Positions 6,882 through 14,514 of a stretch of 15,104 nt of DNA are shown one piece after another (the first letter of the stretch is position 1; every line of letters starts with the position of its first letter). The stretch is taken from the NCBI GenBank assembly GCA_900767075.1, contig CAAFXX010000292.1, positions 1 through 15,104 of the forward strand, written 5' to 3'. Source of the stretch: Bacteroidales bacterium. GTDB lineage: Bacteria > Bacteroidota > Bacteroidia > Bacteroidales > Muribaculaceae. Below the pieces are notes generated by a model. The model was not told the DNA's origin and searched no databases. It saw only the letters and a program-made list of their open reading frames with translations. Made by a program: the position numbers and the translations under genes.

Positions 6882-7163
6882 ATGACAGCTACTTATGGAG
6901 TGAGCGGGATGATGGAGTGGGTGGCTCTCATCCCTGCCGGCAAGACCGTGCTGAGGGTACGGTTCTCCGGAGGCGGCTCATCGGGTTTCAGCGTCCCGAT
7001 GGCTACCTTCACCACCCGTAACCCCGCCATCATGGAGATAATCGAGAAAAGCCGTTTCTTCCAGACCGGAAGAATCCGCTTAGTGTCGAAAACCAAAGAT
7101 CAGCCGGAAAATGAAAGTCAAGGCAAGCCTGCTCGTTGGCTGTATCCTAAAAATCCTCGATGA
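6882..7163 (+). CDS. Small conserved-looking protein after the capsid gene, function unknown
   Basis: This 93-residue protein has a beta-rich first half (MMEWVALIPAGKTVLRVRFSGG, Gly-rich, then a TFTT strand) and a short helix (NPAIMEIIEKSRFF) before a basic tail. Gene order (capsid, small beta protein, adaptor-like) fits a minor head or decoration protein, but I cannot name its family. Its ATG follows an A-rich leader (6860-6881) related to the capsid leader. The last 53 bases overlap the next gene in another frame. The tail after residue 75 (KTKDQPENESQG...) reads like low-constraint sequence, so the ancestral stop may have been earlier. Confidence 0.6.
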   Translation: MTATYGVSGMMEWVALIPAGKTVLRVRFSGGGSSGFSVPMATFTTRNPAIMEIIEKSRFFQTGRIRLVSKTKDQPENESQGKPARWLYPKNPR

Positions 7164-7710
7164 ATCCGAGGAAATTCTCGACGACCACGTGAAATTCGGG
7201 ACGGCCAGCCTCGATGTCAGGACGCTGGTGCGGGAAGTCCTTCCCTGCGCCGCGACCGAGGTGGCGAAGAGCGCGGACATCGATGAAATCGACGATTTTA
7301 TCGAATTCCGTACCCAGGCGAGCTGGAGTGGAGGCACCGCAAAGGTGCCTCTGCCCACCGACTGCCTGCGGCTGCTCTTCATCCGCATGAGCGACCATGA
7401 CTTCCCCTGCACCGACATCACCGGCGTCTCGTCGCCGGCAATCCGGTTACGGCGGATGTGGCTGCAACGCGCCTCGGCACGTTTCGACGGTCCGGGGACT
7501 CCCGCCATCGCCATAGGTTTCTCCGACGGCTCGCGAAACGCGGAAGTGTTCGGCTCGACGCCCGGGGCGACGGTGGCGGCAGCCGGATACCTGAGGATTC
7601 CCGAAATCGACGGCAACGATGAAATCGAGATTCCCCGCTCACTGATCGGACCTACCGTCGATCTGGCGGCATCGAGAATCCGGAAAATCCTTGATTACGA
7701 CAACCATTGA
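7111..7710 (+). CDS. Adaptor/head-completion-like protein, tentative
   Basis: This 199-residue protein starts at the only ATG available: an in-frame TAG lies at 7081-7083. The N-terminal third is helical and acidic, with the pattern DVRTLVREVLPCAATEVAKSA. A beta section follows (SWSGGTAKVPLPTDCLRLLFIRMSD). Helical head-tail adaptors of large Bacteroidetes phages have this layout: helices packing under the portal with a beta insertion carrying a P-L-P-x-D/S-x-L-R segment. The match is by eye only and the role is inference. The gene overlaps its upstream neighbour by 53 bases, suggesting coupled translation, and its stop (ATTGA) is 23 bases before the next ATG. If it is an adaptor, the portal that it should contact is absent from the window. 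Confidence 0.5.
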   Translation: MKVKASLLVGCILKILDESEEILDDHVKFGTASLDVRTLVREVLPCAATEVAKSADIDEIDDFIEFRTQASWSGGTAKVPLPTDCLRLLFIRMSDHDFPCTDITGVSSPAIRLRRMWLQRASARFDGPGTPAIAIGFSDGSRNAEVFGSTPGATVAAAGYLRIPEIDGNDEIEIPRSLIGPTVDLAASRIRKILDYDNH

Positions 7711-7733
7711 CCGACAACCAAACCATCTTCAAT

Positions 7734-7955
7734 ATGAGAAAGGAAAACATAAAGGAGATCATCTCGTACGTACTGGCTGTCTCAAGCCTCATCTGCGGTT
7801 TCGTGCTGCTGTTTCTCGGCTACTACGCGCCGCCCGAAGGAGAGATAGCGTCGTCGGTGCTCTACGCATTCGGCGAGATCTCGCTCTTCGTCGGCTCCGT
7901 GCTGGGAATCAGCATCCACTACTCCAACTTCAACGACCGACCGCGCAAGCCGTAA
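7734..7955 (+). CDS. Small two-helix membrane protein, holin-like
   Basis: This 73-residue protein has two hydrophobic segments (about 11-31 and 39-62) joined by a short APPEGE turn, a positively charged N-terminus and a charged C-terminal tail. This is the layout of class II holins and of many small unrelated inner-membrane proteins. No endolysin gene follows, so a lysis role is only a possibility. The ATG at 7734 was preferred. A TTG at 7707 in the same frame would overlap the previous stop and add nine residues lacking hydrophobic character. It is the last gene of the plus-strand arm. A hairpin 22 nt downstream may also stop this transcript. Confidence 0.6.
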   Translation: MRKENIKEIISYVLAVSSLICGFVLLFLGYYAPPEGEIASSVLYAFGEISLFVGSVLGISIHYSNFNDRPRKP

Positions 7956-7976
7956 AAGACATGCAATCCGTAAAAA

Positions 7977-8013
7977 AGGACAGCGTCAGGAGAAAAAAAC
8001 CTGACGCTGTCCT
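7977..8013 (-). terminator. Intrinsic terminator of the ffh transcript
   Basis: A perfect 14-bp stem (AGGACAGCGTCAGG with its complement CCTGACGCTGTCCT) encloses a 9-nt A/T loop. On the minus strand it is followed by TTTTTT, giving a textbook intrinsic terminator 45 nt after the ffh stop. In the plus direction the stem lacks a U-run, but may still slow polymerase coming from the phage-like arm. Confidence 0.85.
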
Positions 8014-8057
8014 CATATTATACCGGCGGCTGTCGAAGCCGTATCTTTCATATCTTA

Positions 8058-9404
8058 TCAGAACCTGCCGCGACCGCGCTGCGCCTGCATCTGGCGCATC
8101 ATCTTGGCGGGATTCTTCATCGAAGTCGCCATCTTCATCATCTTGGCGGTCTGTTCGAACTGCTTGAGCAGGCGGTTCACGTCCTGAAGCGACGTACCCG
8201 AGCCCTTGGCTATGCGCTGGCGGCGCGAGCCGATGATCTTGTCGGGGTTCTGGCGCTCGTAGGGAGTCATGGAATTGATGATTGCCTCGATTCCCTTGAA
8301 GGCATTGTCGTCGATGTCGATATCCTTGATAGCCTTGCCAACGCCGGGAATCATCGAGGCGAGGTCCTTGATGCCGCCCATCTTCTTGATCTGCTGGATC
8401 TGCTTCATGAAATCGTCGAAGTCAAACTTGCTCTTGCGGATCTTCTCGGCAAGCTTCTCAGCCTCACGCTGGTCGTAGTTGTCCTCGATGCGTTTCACGA
8501 GTTCCACCACATCGCCCATTCCGAGGATCCGGCTTGCCATACCCTCGGGGTTGAACTCCTGGATATCCTGAAGTTTCTCGCCGGTGCCCACATACTTGAT
8601 GGGCTTGTCGACCACATAGCGGATCGACACTGCGGCACCGCCTCGGGTATCGCCGTCGAGCTTGGTGAGCACCACGCCGTCGTAATCGATGCGGTCGTTG
8701 AAGAGGCGCGCCGTGTTGACGGCGTCCTGACCGGTCATCGAGTCGACCACGAAAAGTGTCTCCTGCGGACGGACGGCATTCTTCACGCTTTCGATCTCCT
8801 TCATCATCGGCTCGTCGACGGCAAGGCGTCCGGCGGTATCGATGATCACGAGGTTATAGTTCTCTGCCTTTGCCTTGGCTATGGCGTTGAGGGAGATTGC
8901 AACCGGGTCGGTGCTCTCCTCCTCGGTATAGACGGGGACGTCGATGCTCTGCGCCAGCACACGCAGCTGTTCGCGCGCGGCGGGACGGTAGACGTCGGCG
9001 CCGACAAGCAGCGGACGCATCCCCTTCGACGACTTGAGCTTATTGGCGAGCTTGCCTGCGAACGTGGTCTTGCCGGCGCCGTTGAGACCGGCGAGCAGGA
9101 TCACCGCCGGGTTGCCCTGCAGGTTGAGGGGCGCTTCCTTGCCGCCCATCATCTCGGCGAGCTCGTCGTGGACGATACGCACCATCAGCTCCTTCGGCTT
9201 CAGGGCGTTGATCACGTTCTGACCCATAGCCTTCTTCTTCACCGTGTCGGTGAAGACCTTGGCGACCTTGTACTCCACGTCCGCCTCGATAAGCGCCTTG
9301 CGGACATCCTTGATGGTCTCGGCGACGTTTATTTCAGTAATGCGGCCTTCGCCTTTGAGTATTTTGAATGAGCGTTCAAGACGCTCCGAGAGGTTTTGGA
9401 ACAT
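8058..9404 (-). CDS. ffh: Signal recognition particle GTPase Ffh
   Basis: Ffh binds the signal sequences of nascent inner-membrane proteins, with the 4.5S RNA, and delivers the ribosome to FtsY by paired GTP hydrolysis. The 448-residue protein is the usual length. The N domain (about 1-95) has the ALIEADV helix, and the G domain carries GLNGAGKTT (106-114), DTAGR (189-193) and TKLDGD (247-252). The Met-rich C-terminal M domain (about 300-448) contains the RNA-binding SGTSLQDVNRLL segment and many Met residues near the end. It starts 32 nt after the panD stop and ends in a strong terminator, so panC, panD and ffh probably share a transcript. No 4.5S RNA gene is seen here. Confidence 0.98.
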   Translation of the reverse strand: MFQNLSERLERSFKILKGEGRITEINVAETIKDVRKALIEADVEYKVAKVFTDTVKKKAMGQNVINALKPKELMVRIVHDELAEMMGGKEAPLNLQGNPAVILLAGLNGAGKTTFAGKLANKLKSSKGMRPLLVGADVYRPAAREQLRVLAQSIDVPVYTEEESTDPVAISLNAIAKAKAENYNLVIIDTAGRLAVDEPMMKEIESVKNAVRPQETLFVVDSMTGQDAVNTARLFNDRIDYDGVVLTKLDGDTRGGAAVSIRYVVDKPIKYVGTGEKLQDIQEFNPEGMASRILGMGDVVELVKRIEDNYDQREAEKLAEKIRKSKFDFDDFMKQIQQIKKMGGIKDLASMIPGVGKAIKDIDIDDNAFKGIEAIINSMTPYERQNPDKIIGSRRQRIAKGSGTSLQDVNRLLKQFEQTAKMMKMATSMKNPAKMMRQMQAQRGRGRF

Positions 9405-9436
9405 ATGATGTTTTGTTTAAAGCTGGTTTGCCTGCT

Positions 9437-9787
9437 TTACTTGAGCAGGTTGGTGGCGGTGTCGGGGAAGACTACCGACGGCTTCAGCTCGCGGGCTTCC
9501 TCGGGGGTGACGAGTGCGTACGATATGATGATCACCACGTCGCCGGGCTGCGCCTTGCGCGCCGCCGCGCCGTTGAGGCATATCACGCCGCTCCCCTCCT
9601 CACCGGCTATGGTGTAGGTGTCGAAACGCTCGCCGTTGTTGTTGTTCACAATCCACACCCGTTCGCCGGGCAGGATATTGGCGGCGCGAAGCAGGGCGCC
9701 ATCGATTGTTATACTGCCAATGTAATTCAGATTCGCCTCCGTCACCGTGACGCGGTGAATCTTCGATTTCATCATCTCTATAAGCAT
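9437..9787 (-). CDS. panD: Aspartate 1-decarboxylase (pyruvoyl-dependent)
   Basis: PanD converts L-aspartate to beta-alanine, the other substrate of PanC. The 117-residue form starting at 9787 (MLIEMMKSKIHRVTVTEANL) matches the usual PanD length. Self-cleavage would be at Gly24-Ser25 (NYIGS), leaving a pyruvoyl group on Ser25. The conserved NNNNGERF, GEEGSGVICLNGAAA and GDVVIIISYA segments are present. The frame stays open upstream to an ATG at 9856, adding 23 Ala/Lys-rich residues. I prefer the shorter start because the extension is not typical of the family, although it nearly fills the gap to panC. It lies between panC and ffh on one likely transcript. Confidence 0.95.
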   Translation of the reverse strand: MLIEMMKSKIHRVTVTEANLNYIGSITIDGALLRAANILPGERVWIVNNNNGERFDTYTIAGEEGSGVICLNGAAARKAQPGDVVIIISYALVTPEEARELKPSVVFPDTATNLLK

Positions 9788-9871
9788 GGCTGATAAATTT
9801 GCTGCAGCTTTGATAAGAGCAGGACTACTTTGCTTTTTTGCCGCCTGACGCGGCATCTTTTATTGTTATTG

Positions 9872-10732
9872 TTATTTGAGCTCGTTCTTGAACTCTATGT
9901 TATCGATAAGACGTACCTTGCCGCAATAAACGGTGATGCAGCCCACGATCCAGGGGCTTTCCTCCCATTCCTCGACGGGAAGGAGCGTTCTGCCGTCGAC
10001 AATCTCGAGATACTCCGTCTCCAGTCCGGGAACGGCGTCGATGCGCTCCACGATCGTATCGTGGGTGGCGCGCACGGAATGGTCGCGGGCGTATTCCACG
10101 CCGTAAGCCATCGCCTTGTGGATCTCGGGCGCCACGGCACGCTGTTCGGGCGTGAGCAGCGCGTTGCGGCTCGAGAGCGCCAGACCGTCGTCGGCGCGCT
10201 TGATGGGGCAAGCCACGATCTCGACCTTCAGTCCCTCGCTCTTAACCATATTGCGGATCACGGCGATCTGCTGGAAGTCCTTCTCTCCGAAGTAAGCGCG
10301 CGTGGGACGCACGATCTCGAAAAGACGGCAGACGATCTGCGCCACGCCCTGGAAATGACCGGGGCGGAACTTGCCCTCCATCACCTCGGCGGCGGTGCCT
10401 AATTCGAACACCTTCTCCTGATGGGCTCCCGAGGGATACATCTCAGCCACCTCCGGAACGAAAGCCACAGCCACGCCCGCCTCGGCGAGCAGACGGCAGT
10501 CAGCCTCCTCCGTGCGCGGATAGGTGGCAAGGTCGGTCGGATTGTTGAACTGCGTGGGATTGACAAACACACTCGCCACTACATAATCGTTTTCCTTCAC
10601 GGCCCGCTCGACGAGCGACATATGGCCGGCGTGAAGTGCGCCCATGGTCGGCACAAGGCCGACGGTGCGACCGTTGTCGTATGCCTTGCCAACGAATGCC
10701 TCAAGATCGGCAATCTTTTTTATAACTATCAT
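9872..10732 (-). CDS. panC: Pantothenate synthetase (pantoate--beta-alanine ligase)
   Basis: PanC uses ATP to join pantoate and beta-alanine through a pantoyl-adenylate, completing vitamin B5 synthesis. The 286-residue protein is full length. The nucleotidyltransferase HxGH motif is HAGH (34-37), preceded by PTMGALH. The FVNPTQFNNPTD segment (56-67), FGEKDFQQ (148-155) and GLALSSRN (183-190, the KMSK-equivalent loop) are as in the family. It heads the minus-strand panC-panD-ffh run and is divergent from the 10945 gene, with a promoter candidate at 10786-10793. Confidence 0.98.
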   Translation of the reverse strand: MIVIKKIADLEAFVGKAYDNGRTVGLVPTMGALHAGHMSLVERAVKENDYVVASVFVNPTQFNNPTDLATYPRTEEADCRLLAEAGVAVAFVPEVAEMYPSGAHQEKVFELGTAAEVMEGKFRPGHFQGVAQIVCRLFEIVRPTRAYFGEKDFQQIAVIRNMVKSEGLKVEIVACPIKRADDGLALSSRNALLTPEQRAVAPEIHKAMAYGVEYARDHSVRATHDTIVERIDAVPGLETEYLEIVDGRTLLPVEEWEESPWIVGCITVYCGKVRLIDNIEFKNELK

Positions 10733-10785
10733 TGTTAAATAATGTTTCTAATCGCACATTAAGCCGCCCGTTGGGAACGGCGATG

Positions 10786-10816
10786 CAAAATTAATGAAAA
10801 AATTTTATTAACTTTG
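10786..10816. promoter_or_regulatory. Divergent promoter pair (-7 boxes) for panC and the 10945 gene
   Basis: TAATTTTG on the minus strand (10793-10786) and TAACTTTG on the plus strand (10809-10816) both match TAnnTTTG and lie only 15 bases apart, in a 212-base AT-rich gap. Clear TTTG -33 boxes are missing. If both are used, their -33 regions overlap the opposite -7 box, so the two transcripts would compete. Confidence 0.5.
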
Positions 10817-10944
10817 CACATTGAAATGATTTAAACAGTTTTCATTGACACAGAAAAAGATTTTTACACCTTTTTTCACATTCAGAGCCTGATCGGAAGC
10901 CTGAAAACCGGTTGAATCGCTTCATTTTTAAATTTATTTGTTTA

Positions 10945-11748
10945 ATGGCCAAACCACGCATTCTTTTTATCTCTCAGGAGATCGCTCCCTATCTTCCGGC
11001 GACGGAAAACTCGACCCTCGGCAAGAAACTGCCACAGGCCATGCAAGAGCACAAATACGAAGTGCGGACCTTCATGCCCAATTTCGGAGCCGTGAACGAG
11101 CGCCGCAACCAGCTGCACGAAGTGATTCGGCTCAGCGGAATCAACATCCCCATCAACGACGCCGACCACCCCTTGATCATCAAGGTCGCATCGATGCAGC
11201 CCTCGCGCATCCAGGTGTATTTCATCGACAACGACGATTATTTCCAGAAATCCGACGATGACGTCGACGCCGTGGGCTCCAACCGCGCCGACAACGACGA
11301 GCGCGCCATCTTCTACGCCCGCGGCACCGAGGAAACAGCCCGCAAGCTCAAATGGGAGCCCGACATCATCAACGTGTCGGGATGGATTTCAGGCCTCGTG
11401 CCCCTTTACCTGCGCACGGCATGCACCGATTTCAAGAAATCAAAGATCGTGTTCAACGTGCTCGACGAGGCCGAGACGGCTCCCATCGACCCCGCCATCT
11501 TCGACAAGCTCGTCGACGACGGAATCAAGGCCTCCGAGGGGACGGCGCTCCGCAGCCTCCCCGCCGATTCCAAGCTGCTATACCGCCTCGGCATCCTCAA
11601 GGCTGACGGCGTGGTGTTCAATTCGGCGGAACCCGACCCCGAGCTCGTGGCGCTCGCCGAAGAACGCGGCATTCCTTACGTGACGTTCAATCCGGCAGAC
11701 GACAACACCGAGAACTATTTCAACTTTTTCCAATCATTCAGCAAATGA
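10945..11748 (+). CDS. Truncated glycogen/starch synthase-like protein (GT5 N-terminal domain only)
   Basis: This 267-residue protein begins with MAKPRILFISQEIAPYLP, the typical N-terminal strand and loop of GT5 glycogen synthases. The fold is visible to the end of the N-terminal Rossmann half, with PDIINVSGWISGLVPLYLR standing where active enzymes have a PDVIHxxDWH-type stretch. The K-x-G-G nucleotide-sugar loop after the first strand is replaced by NSTLGKK, and the C-terminal half with the E-x7-E motif is absent. It is therefore probably not an active glycogen synthase alone. It could be a regulatory or binding subunit, and single-domain forms next to panC are, to my memory, common in Bacteroidales. 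The start at 10945 was preferred over 10912 because the latter adds a Phe-rich non-conserved leader. It overlaps the next gene by 4 bases (ATGA), so translation is coupled. Confidence 0.85.
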   Translation: MAKPRILFISQEIAPYLPATENSTLGKKLPQAMQEHKYEVRTFMPNFGAVNERRNQLHEVIRLSGINIPINDADHPLIIKVASMQPSRIQVYFIDNDDYFQKSDDDVDAVGSNRADNDERAIFYARGTEETARKLKWEPDIINVSGWISGLVPLYLRTACTDFKKSKIVFNVLDEAETAPIDPAIFDKLVDDGIKASEGTALRSLPADSKLLYRLGILKADGVVFNSAEPDPELVALAEERGIPYVTFNPADDNTENYFNFFQSFSK

Positions 11749-13169
11749 AGACAGCCCGACTCCTCGCCGCTCCGGCAGCCATGATACTCTCCCTCACCCT
11801 CCTCGCCTCATGCGAGGAAGACTCCAGCCCCATCGGCTCCTCCATCTCCAACGGTGAGGTGTCGATCCTCGTCGACTCCATGTTGATGGACATCAAGCCG
11901 ATAAGCGTCGAGGAGACTTCTTTCGACGCCCGCACCACCACGAAGCTCATCGGCAGGATCAATGTGCCTGAGTACGGCTCGCTCACCAGCGCGTTCGTCA
12001 CCCAGCTGATGCCCGCCACCGTGCTCCAGATCCCAGACTCCATCGGAGAGGACCGCATCGACTCGCTGAAAATGGTGATGAGCATCCCGCGCGGTTACGT
12101 CACGGGCGACTCCCTCGCTCCCCAGCAGCTCAAGGTCTACAAGCTCAACCGGCAGATTCCCGCCGACATCATGAGCTCTTTCGATGTGGAGCAGTATTAC
12201 TCCCCCTCCGACCTTCTCGCCACAAAGAGCTATACCGTTTCCGCCATCTCGCAGAACGACACCATATTCACGCAAGCAAAGTATATTCCCCTGCGCATGA
12301 AGCTCTCAAGGGAGATGGGACTCGACTTCTTCCGCCAGTACCGTTCGAATCCCGAGGTATTCCAGTGGCCGCAGACTTTCGCCAAGCAGTTCCCGGGGCT
12401 CTACGTGGTCCAGAATTTCGGCAACGGATGCGTGGCGGGCGTGACCGGTCTCGGCTTGTACCTTTACTGGAATTACACGACAAACGAATACACCAAGCTT
12501 GAAAACGACGAGTACGGATACAAAACGGTGACTCACCGCGACTCCATATGCCTTTTCTCCTCGCAGCCCGAGGTCATCTCAAGCAACGTCATATCGTATA
12601 AGATATCCGACAAGCTCCGCGACATCGCCGCGAGCGGCAAGTCGGTGATCACCACTCCCGGCGGCTACCACGTCGACATCACGATGCCCGCCCGCGAGAT
12701 CATCAGCCGCTTCAACGAGAACAAGACCCTCCTCTCGATCGTGTCGAGCCTCTCGATGACCATCCCCGCCAAGGGCATCGACAATGACTTCTCTATCGGC
12801 ACCGCACCCTATCTCCTTCTCATCAAGAGGAGCGAGCGAGAGAAGTTCTTCGCCGAGAACAAACTGCCCGACAGCGAGACTTCGTTCTACGCCACCTATA
12901 ACTCCGCCACAAAGAGCTACGAGTTCACCGGACTCCGTCCCTATATCGACAAGCTCATCAAGAAGGGCGAGGTGACCGACGACGATGTTGAATATTCGCT
13001 GCTTCCGGTGATGATAACGTCGGAGACCCAGCCGGGAGGCTACTACGGCAGCAGTGCCGTCTCCTATGTGGTGGGCTGCGCCCCCTACATGGCTCGTCCG
13101 ACAATGACGGAGCTCGAGACCGACAAGGTGACCGTCAAGTTCATCTATTCGACCCAGAAAGTGGAGTAA
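11745..13169 (+). CDS. DUF4270-type lipoprotein
   Basis: This 474-residue envelope protein has a lipoprotein signal peptide (residues 1-22) with lipobox LLASC and Cys23. The acidic run after it (EEDSS) resembles the surface lipoprotein export signal of Bacteroidetes, so surface exposure is possible. After a short linker, TTKLIGRINVPEYGSLTSAFVTQ matches the characteristic start of DUF4270 proteins, which usually show 'LGKY-dP.yG....f..Q'. The remainder is beta-rich, ending in strands and a C-terminal TQKVE. Its function is unknown in the family. It overlaps the GT5-like gene by 4 bases and is probably cotranscribed with it. Confidence 0.85.
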   Translation: MKTARLLAAPAAMILSLTLLASCEEDSSPIGSSISNGEVSILVDSMLMDIKPISVEETSFDARTTTKLIGRINVPEYGSLTSAFVTQLMPATVLQIPDSIGEDRIDSLKMVMSIPRGYVTGDSLAPQQLKVYKLNRQIPADIMSSFDVEQYYSPSDLLATKSYTVSAISQNDTIFTQAKYIPLRMKLSREMGLDFFRQYRSNPEVFQWPQTFAKQFPGLYVVQNFGNGCVAGVTGLGLYLYWNYTTNEYTKLENDEYGYKTVTHRDSICLFSSQPEVISSNVISYKISDKLRDIAASGKSVITTPGGYHVDITMPAREIISRFNENKTLLSIVSSLSMTIPAKGIDNDFSIGTAPYLLLIKRSEREKFFAENKLPDSETSFYATYNSATKSYEFTGLRPYIDKLIKKGEVTDDDVEYSLLPVMITSETQPGGYYGSSAVSYVVGCAPYMARPTMTELETDKVTVKFIYSTQKVE

Positions 13170-13211
13170 TCCGCTTCCCCCATAACCGATAAAGCATCAC
13201 AAGTCCGTGCG

Positions 13212-14303
13212 ATGATATTCCAGATTCTCCTCTTCAGCCTTCTCTCCTTTCTGACGGGAGCCGCCTCTCCGGGCAGCCCCCAGCAGGCGGAGCTGCTTTT
13301 CGCTGGCGACGCCATGCAGCATCAGGCGCAGCTCGACCAGGCGCTGAGCGCCGGCGGCGGCAGACACTACGATTATTCGGGATGTTTCACGCATATCGCG
13401 CCGACTATCACCGAGGCGGACTATGCTGTGGTGAACCTTGAGGTGCCGCTCGGCGGCGGTCCCACCTATTCGGGCTATCCCTGCTTCTCGGCGCCCGATG
13501 CATACGCGCAGGCACTTAAGGACGCGGGCTTCGACCTTTTCCTCACCGCCAACAACCATTGTCTCGACCGCGGCATGCGTGCCGCGCGGCGCACGCTCAC
13601 AGCGCTCGATTCGCTCGGCGTGGACCATATCGGAACATATCACGACTCCAACGACCGCCTTGCGAAAGTGCCTTTCATCAAGGATATCAACGGCTTCAAG
13701 GTCGGTTTCCTCAACTATACCTACGGCACCAACGGCATAGAGCCGCGCGACGGCATGGAGGTCTCCCTCATCGACAAGAAGAGGATGGCTGACGAGATTC
13801 GCCGCACGCGCGAGGCGGGTGCCGAGATTCTTGTGGTGACGGTGCACTGGGGAGTGGAATACGTGCTGCTCCAGAACCGCAACCAGGAGGGCCTGGCACA
13901 GTTCCTCGTCGACAACGGCGTCGACATGGTGATAGGCGGGCACCCCCACGTGATACAGCCTATGAAGGTGGTGCACAACGTCAAGGAGAATAAGGATGTA
14001 CTGGTGGTTTATTCGCTCGGCAACTTCATATCGAACATGAAGACCGCCGACACACGCGGCGGAGCGCTTGTCCGCGCCCGCATTGAGCGCGGCGCCGACG
14101 GCAAGGCGCGCTTCAAGAGCGCCGATTACGACACGTTCTTCTCGGCGAAGCCGACCGGACCGGCATCGAACTTCACGGTCATCCCCTCGTGGATGCCCGA
14201 GGCGATCCCCGCCGGGCAGAAAGCCCACTGGGAGCTTTTCGACCGAGGCGCGCAGCGGATCTTCGACACCCGGAACGAAGGCGTCCCGCGCCGCCACAAA
14301 TAG
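13212..14303 (+). CDS. CapA-family secreted metallophosphoesterase-like protein
   Basis: CapA-family proteins (the PGA_cap domain) have a calcineurin-like fold and act in the envelope, the best-known member in poly-gamma-glutamate capsule export. Signs here over 363 residues: a signal peptide (about 1-18), then LLFAGD (D33), NLEVPL (N75, E77), TANNHCLD (N114, N115, H116), VTVHWG (H212), GGHPHV (H244, H246) and VYSLGNFIS (about 266-274). These are the metal-binding signatures of the family. It begins 42 bases after the DUF4270 stop and is likely in the same operon. No pgsB/pgsC partners are present, so a capsule role is not supported here. Phosphoesterase or cell-envelope hydrolase activity is possible. 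Confidence 0.9.
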   Translation: MIFQILLFSLLSFLTGAASPGSPQQAELLFAGDAMQHQAQLDQALSAGGGRHYDYSGCFTHIAPTITEADYAVVNLEVPLGGGPTYSGYPCFSAPDAYAQALKDAGFDLFLTANNHCLDRGMRAARRTLTALDSLGVDHIGTYHDSNDRLAKVPFIKDINGFKVGFLNYTYGTNGIEPRDGMEVSLIDKKRMADEIRRTREAGAEILVVTVHWGVEYVLLQNRNQEGLAQFLVDNGVDMVIGGHPHVIQPMKVVHNVKENKDVLVVYSLGNFISNMKTADTRGGALVRARIERGADGKARFKSADYDTFFSAKPTGPASNFTVIPSWMPEAIPAGQKAHWELFDRGAQRIFDTRNEGVPRRHK

Positions 14304-14330
14304 GCATGATATTTGCAGCAATTCTTTCGG

Positions 14331-14428
14331 GATAAATCTTGATTAATCTTGATGAATCCCGATTTGCCCCCAATTCTCGATTAATCTTGATTAATCCTGA
14401 TAAATCCCGATTAATCCTGATTAATCCC
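14331..14428. repeat. Nine 10-bp palindromic tandem units (GATTAATCnn)
   Basis: Units of 10 bp begin GATTAATC or a variant: GATAAATCTT, GATTAATCTT, GATGAATCCC, GATTTGCCCC at 14331-14370, then after an 8-nt break GATTAATCTT, GATTAATCCT, GATAAATCCC, GATTAATCCT, GATTAATCCC at 14379-14428. GATTAATC is its own reverse complement. The 10-bp spacing places the copies on one face of the helix. Confidence 0.85.
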
Positions 14429-14449
14429 GGTAAAAAGGGGGCTGAAAAT

Positions 14450-14485
14450 CCCGAAAAACCCGAAAAACCCGATTAACCCGATAAC
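14450..14485. repeat. Four 9-bp tandem units (CCCGAAAAA and relatives)
   Basis: CCCGAAAAA occurs twice and is followed by CCCGATTAA and CCCGATAAC, with no gaps. The block ends 29 bases before the ABC-F start. The unit length differs from the 10-bp array next to it, but the CCCGATTAA unit seems to be derived from the same sequence. Confidence 0.8.
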
Positions 14486-14514
14486 TAAATAAAATAAGAT
14501 AGAAGCTACAGGTA

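Noticed and set aside
1920..7955. Complete active prophage
   Set aside because: No integrase, repressor, replication, portal, tail or endolysin gene is visible between the host genes.
13197..14321. 374-codon open frame antisense to the CapA-family gene
   Set aside because: The sense frame has a signal peptide and all metal-binding motifs. The antisense product is rich in Arg, His and Val without motifs.
14331..14485. CRISPR array
   Set aside because: Units are 9-10 bp with no spacers of 30 bp or so, and no cas genes are near.
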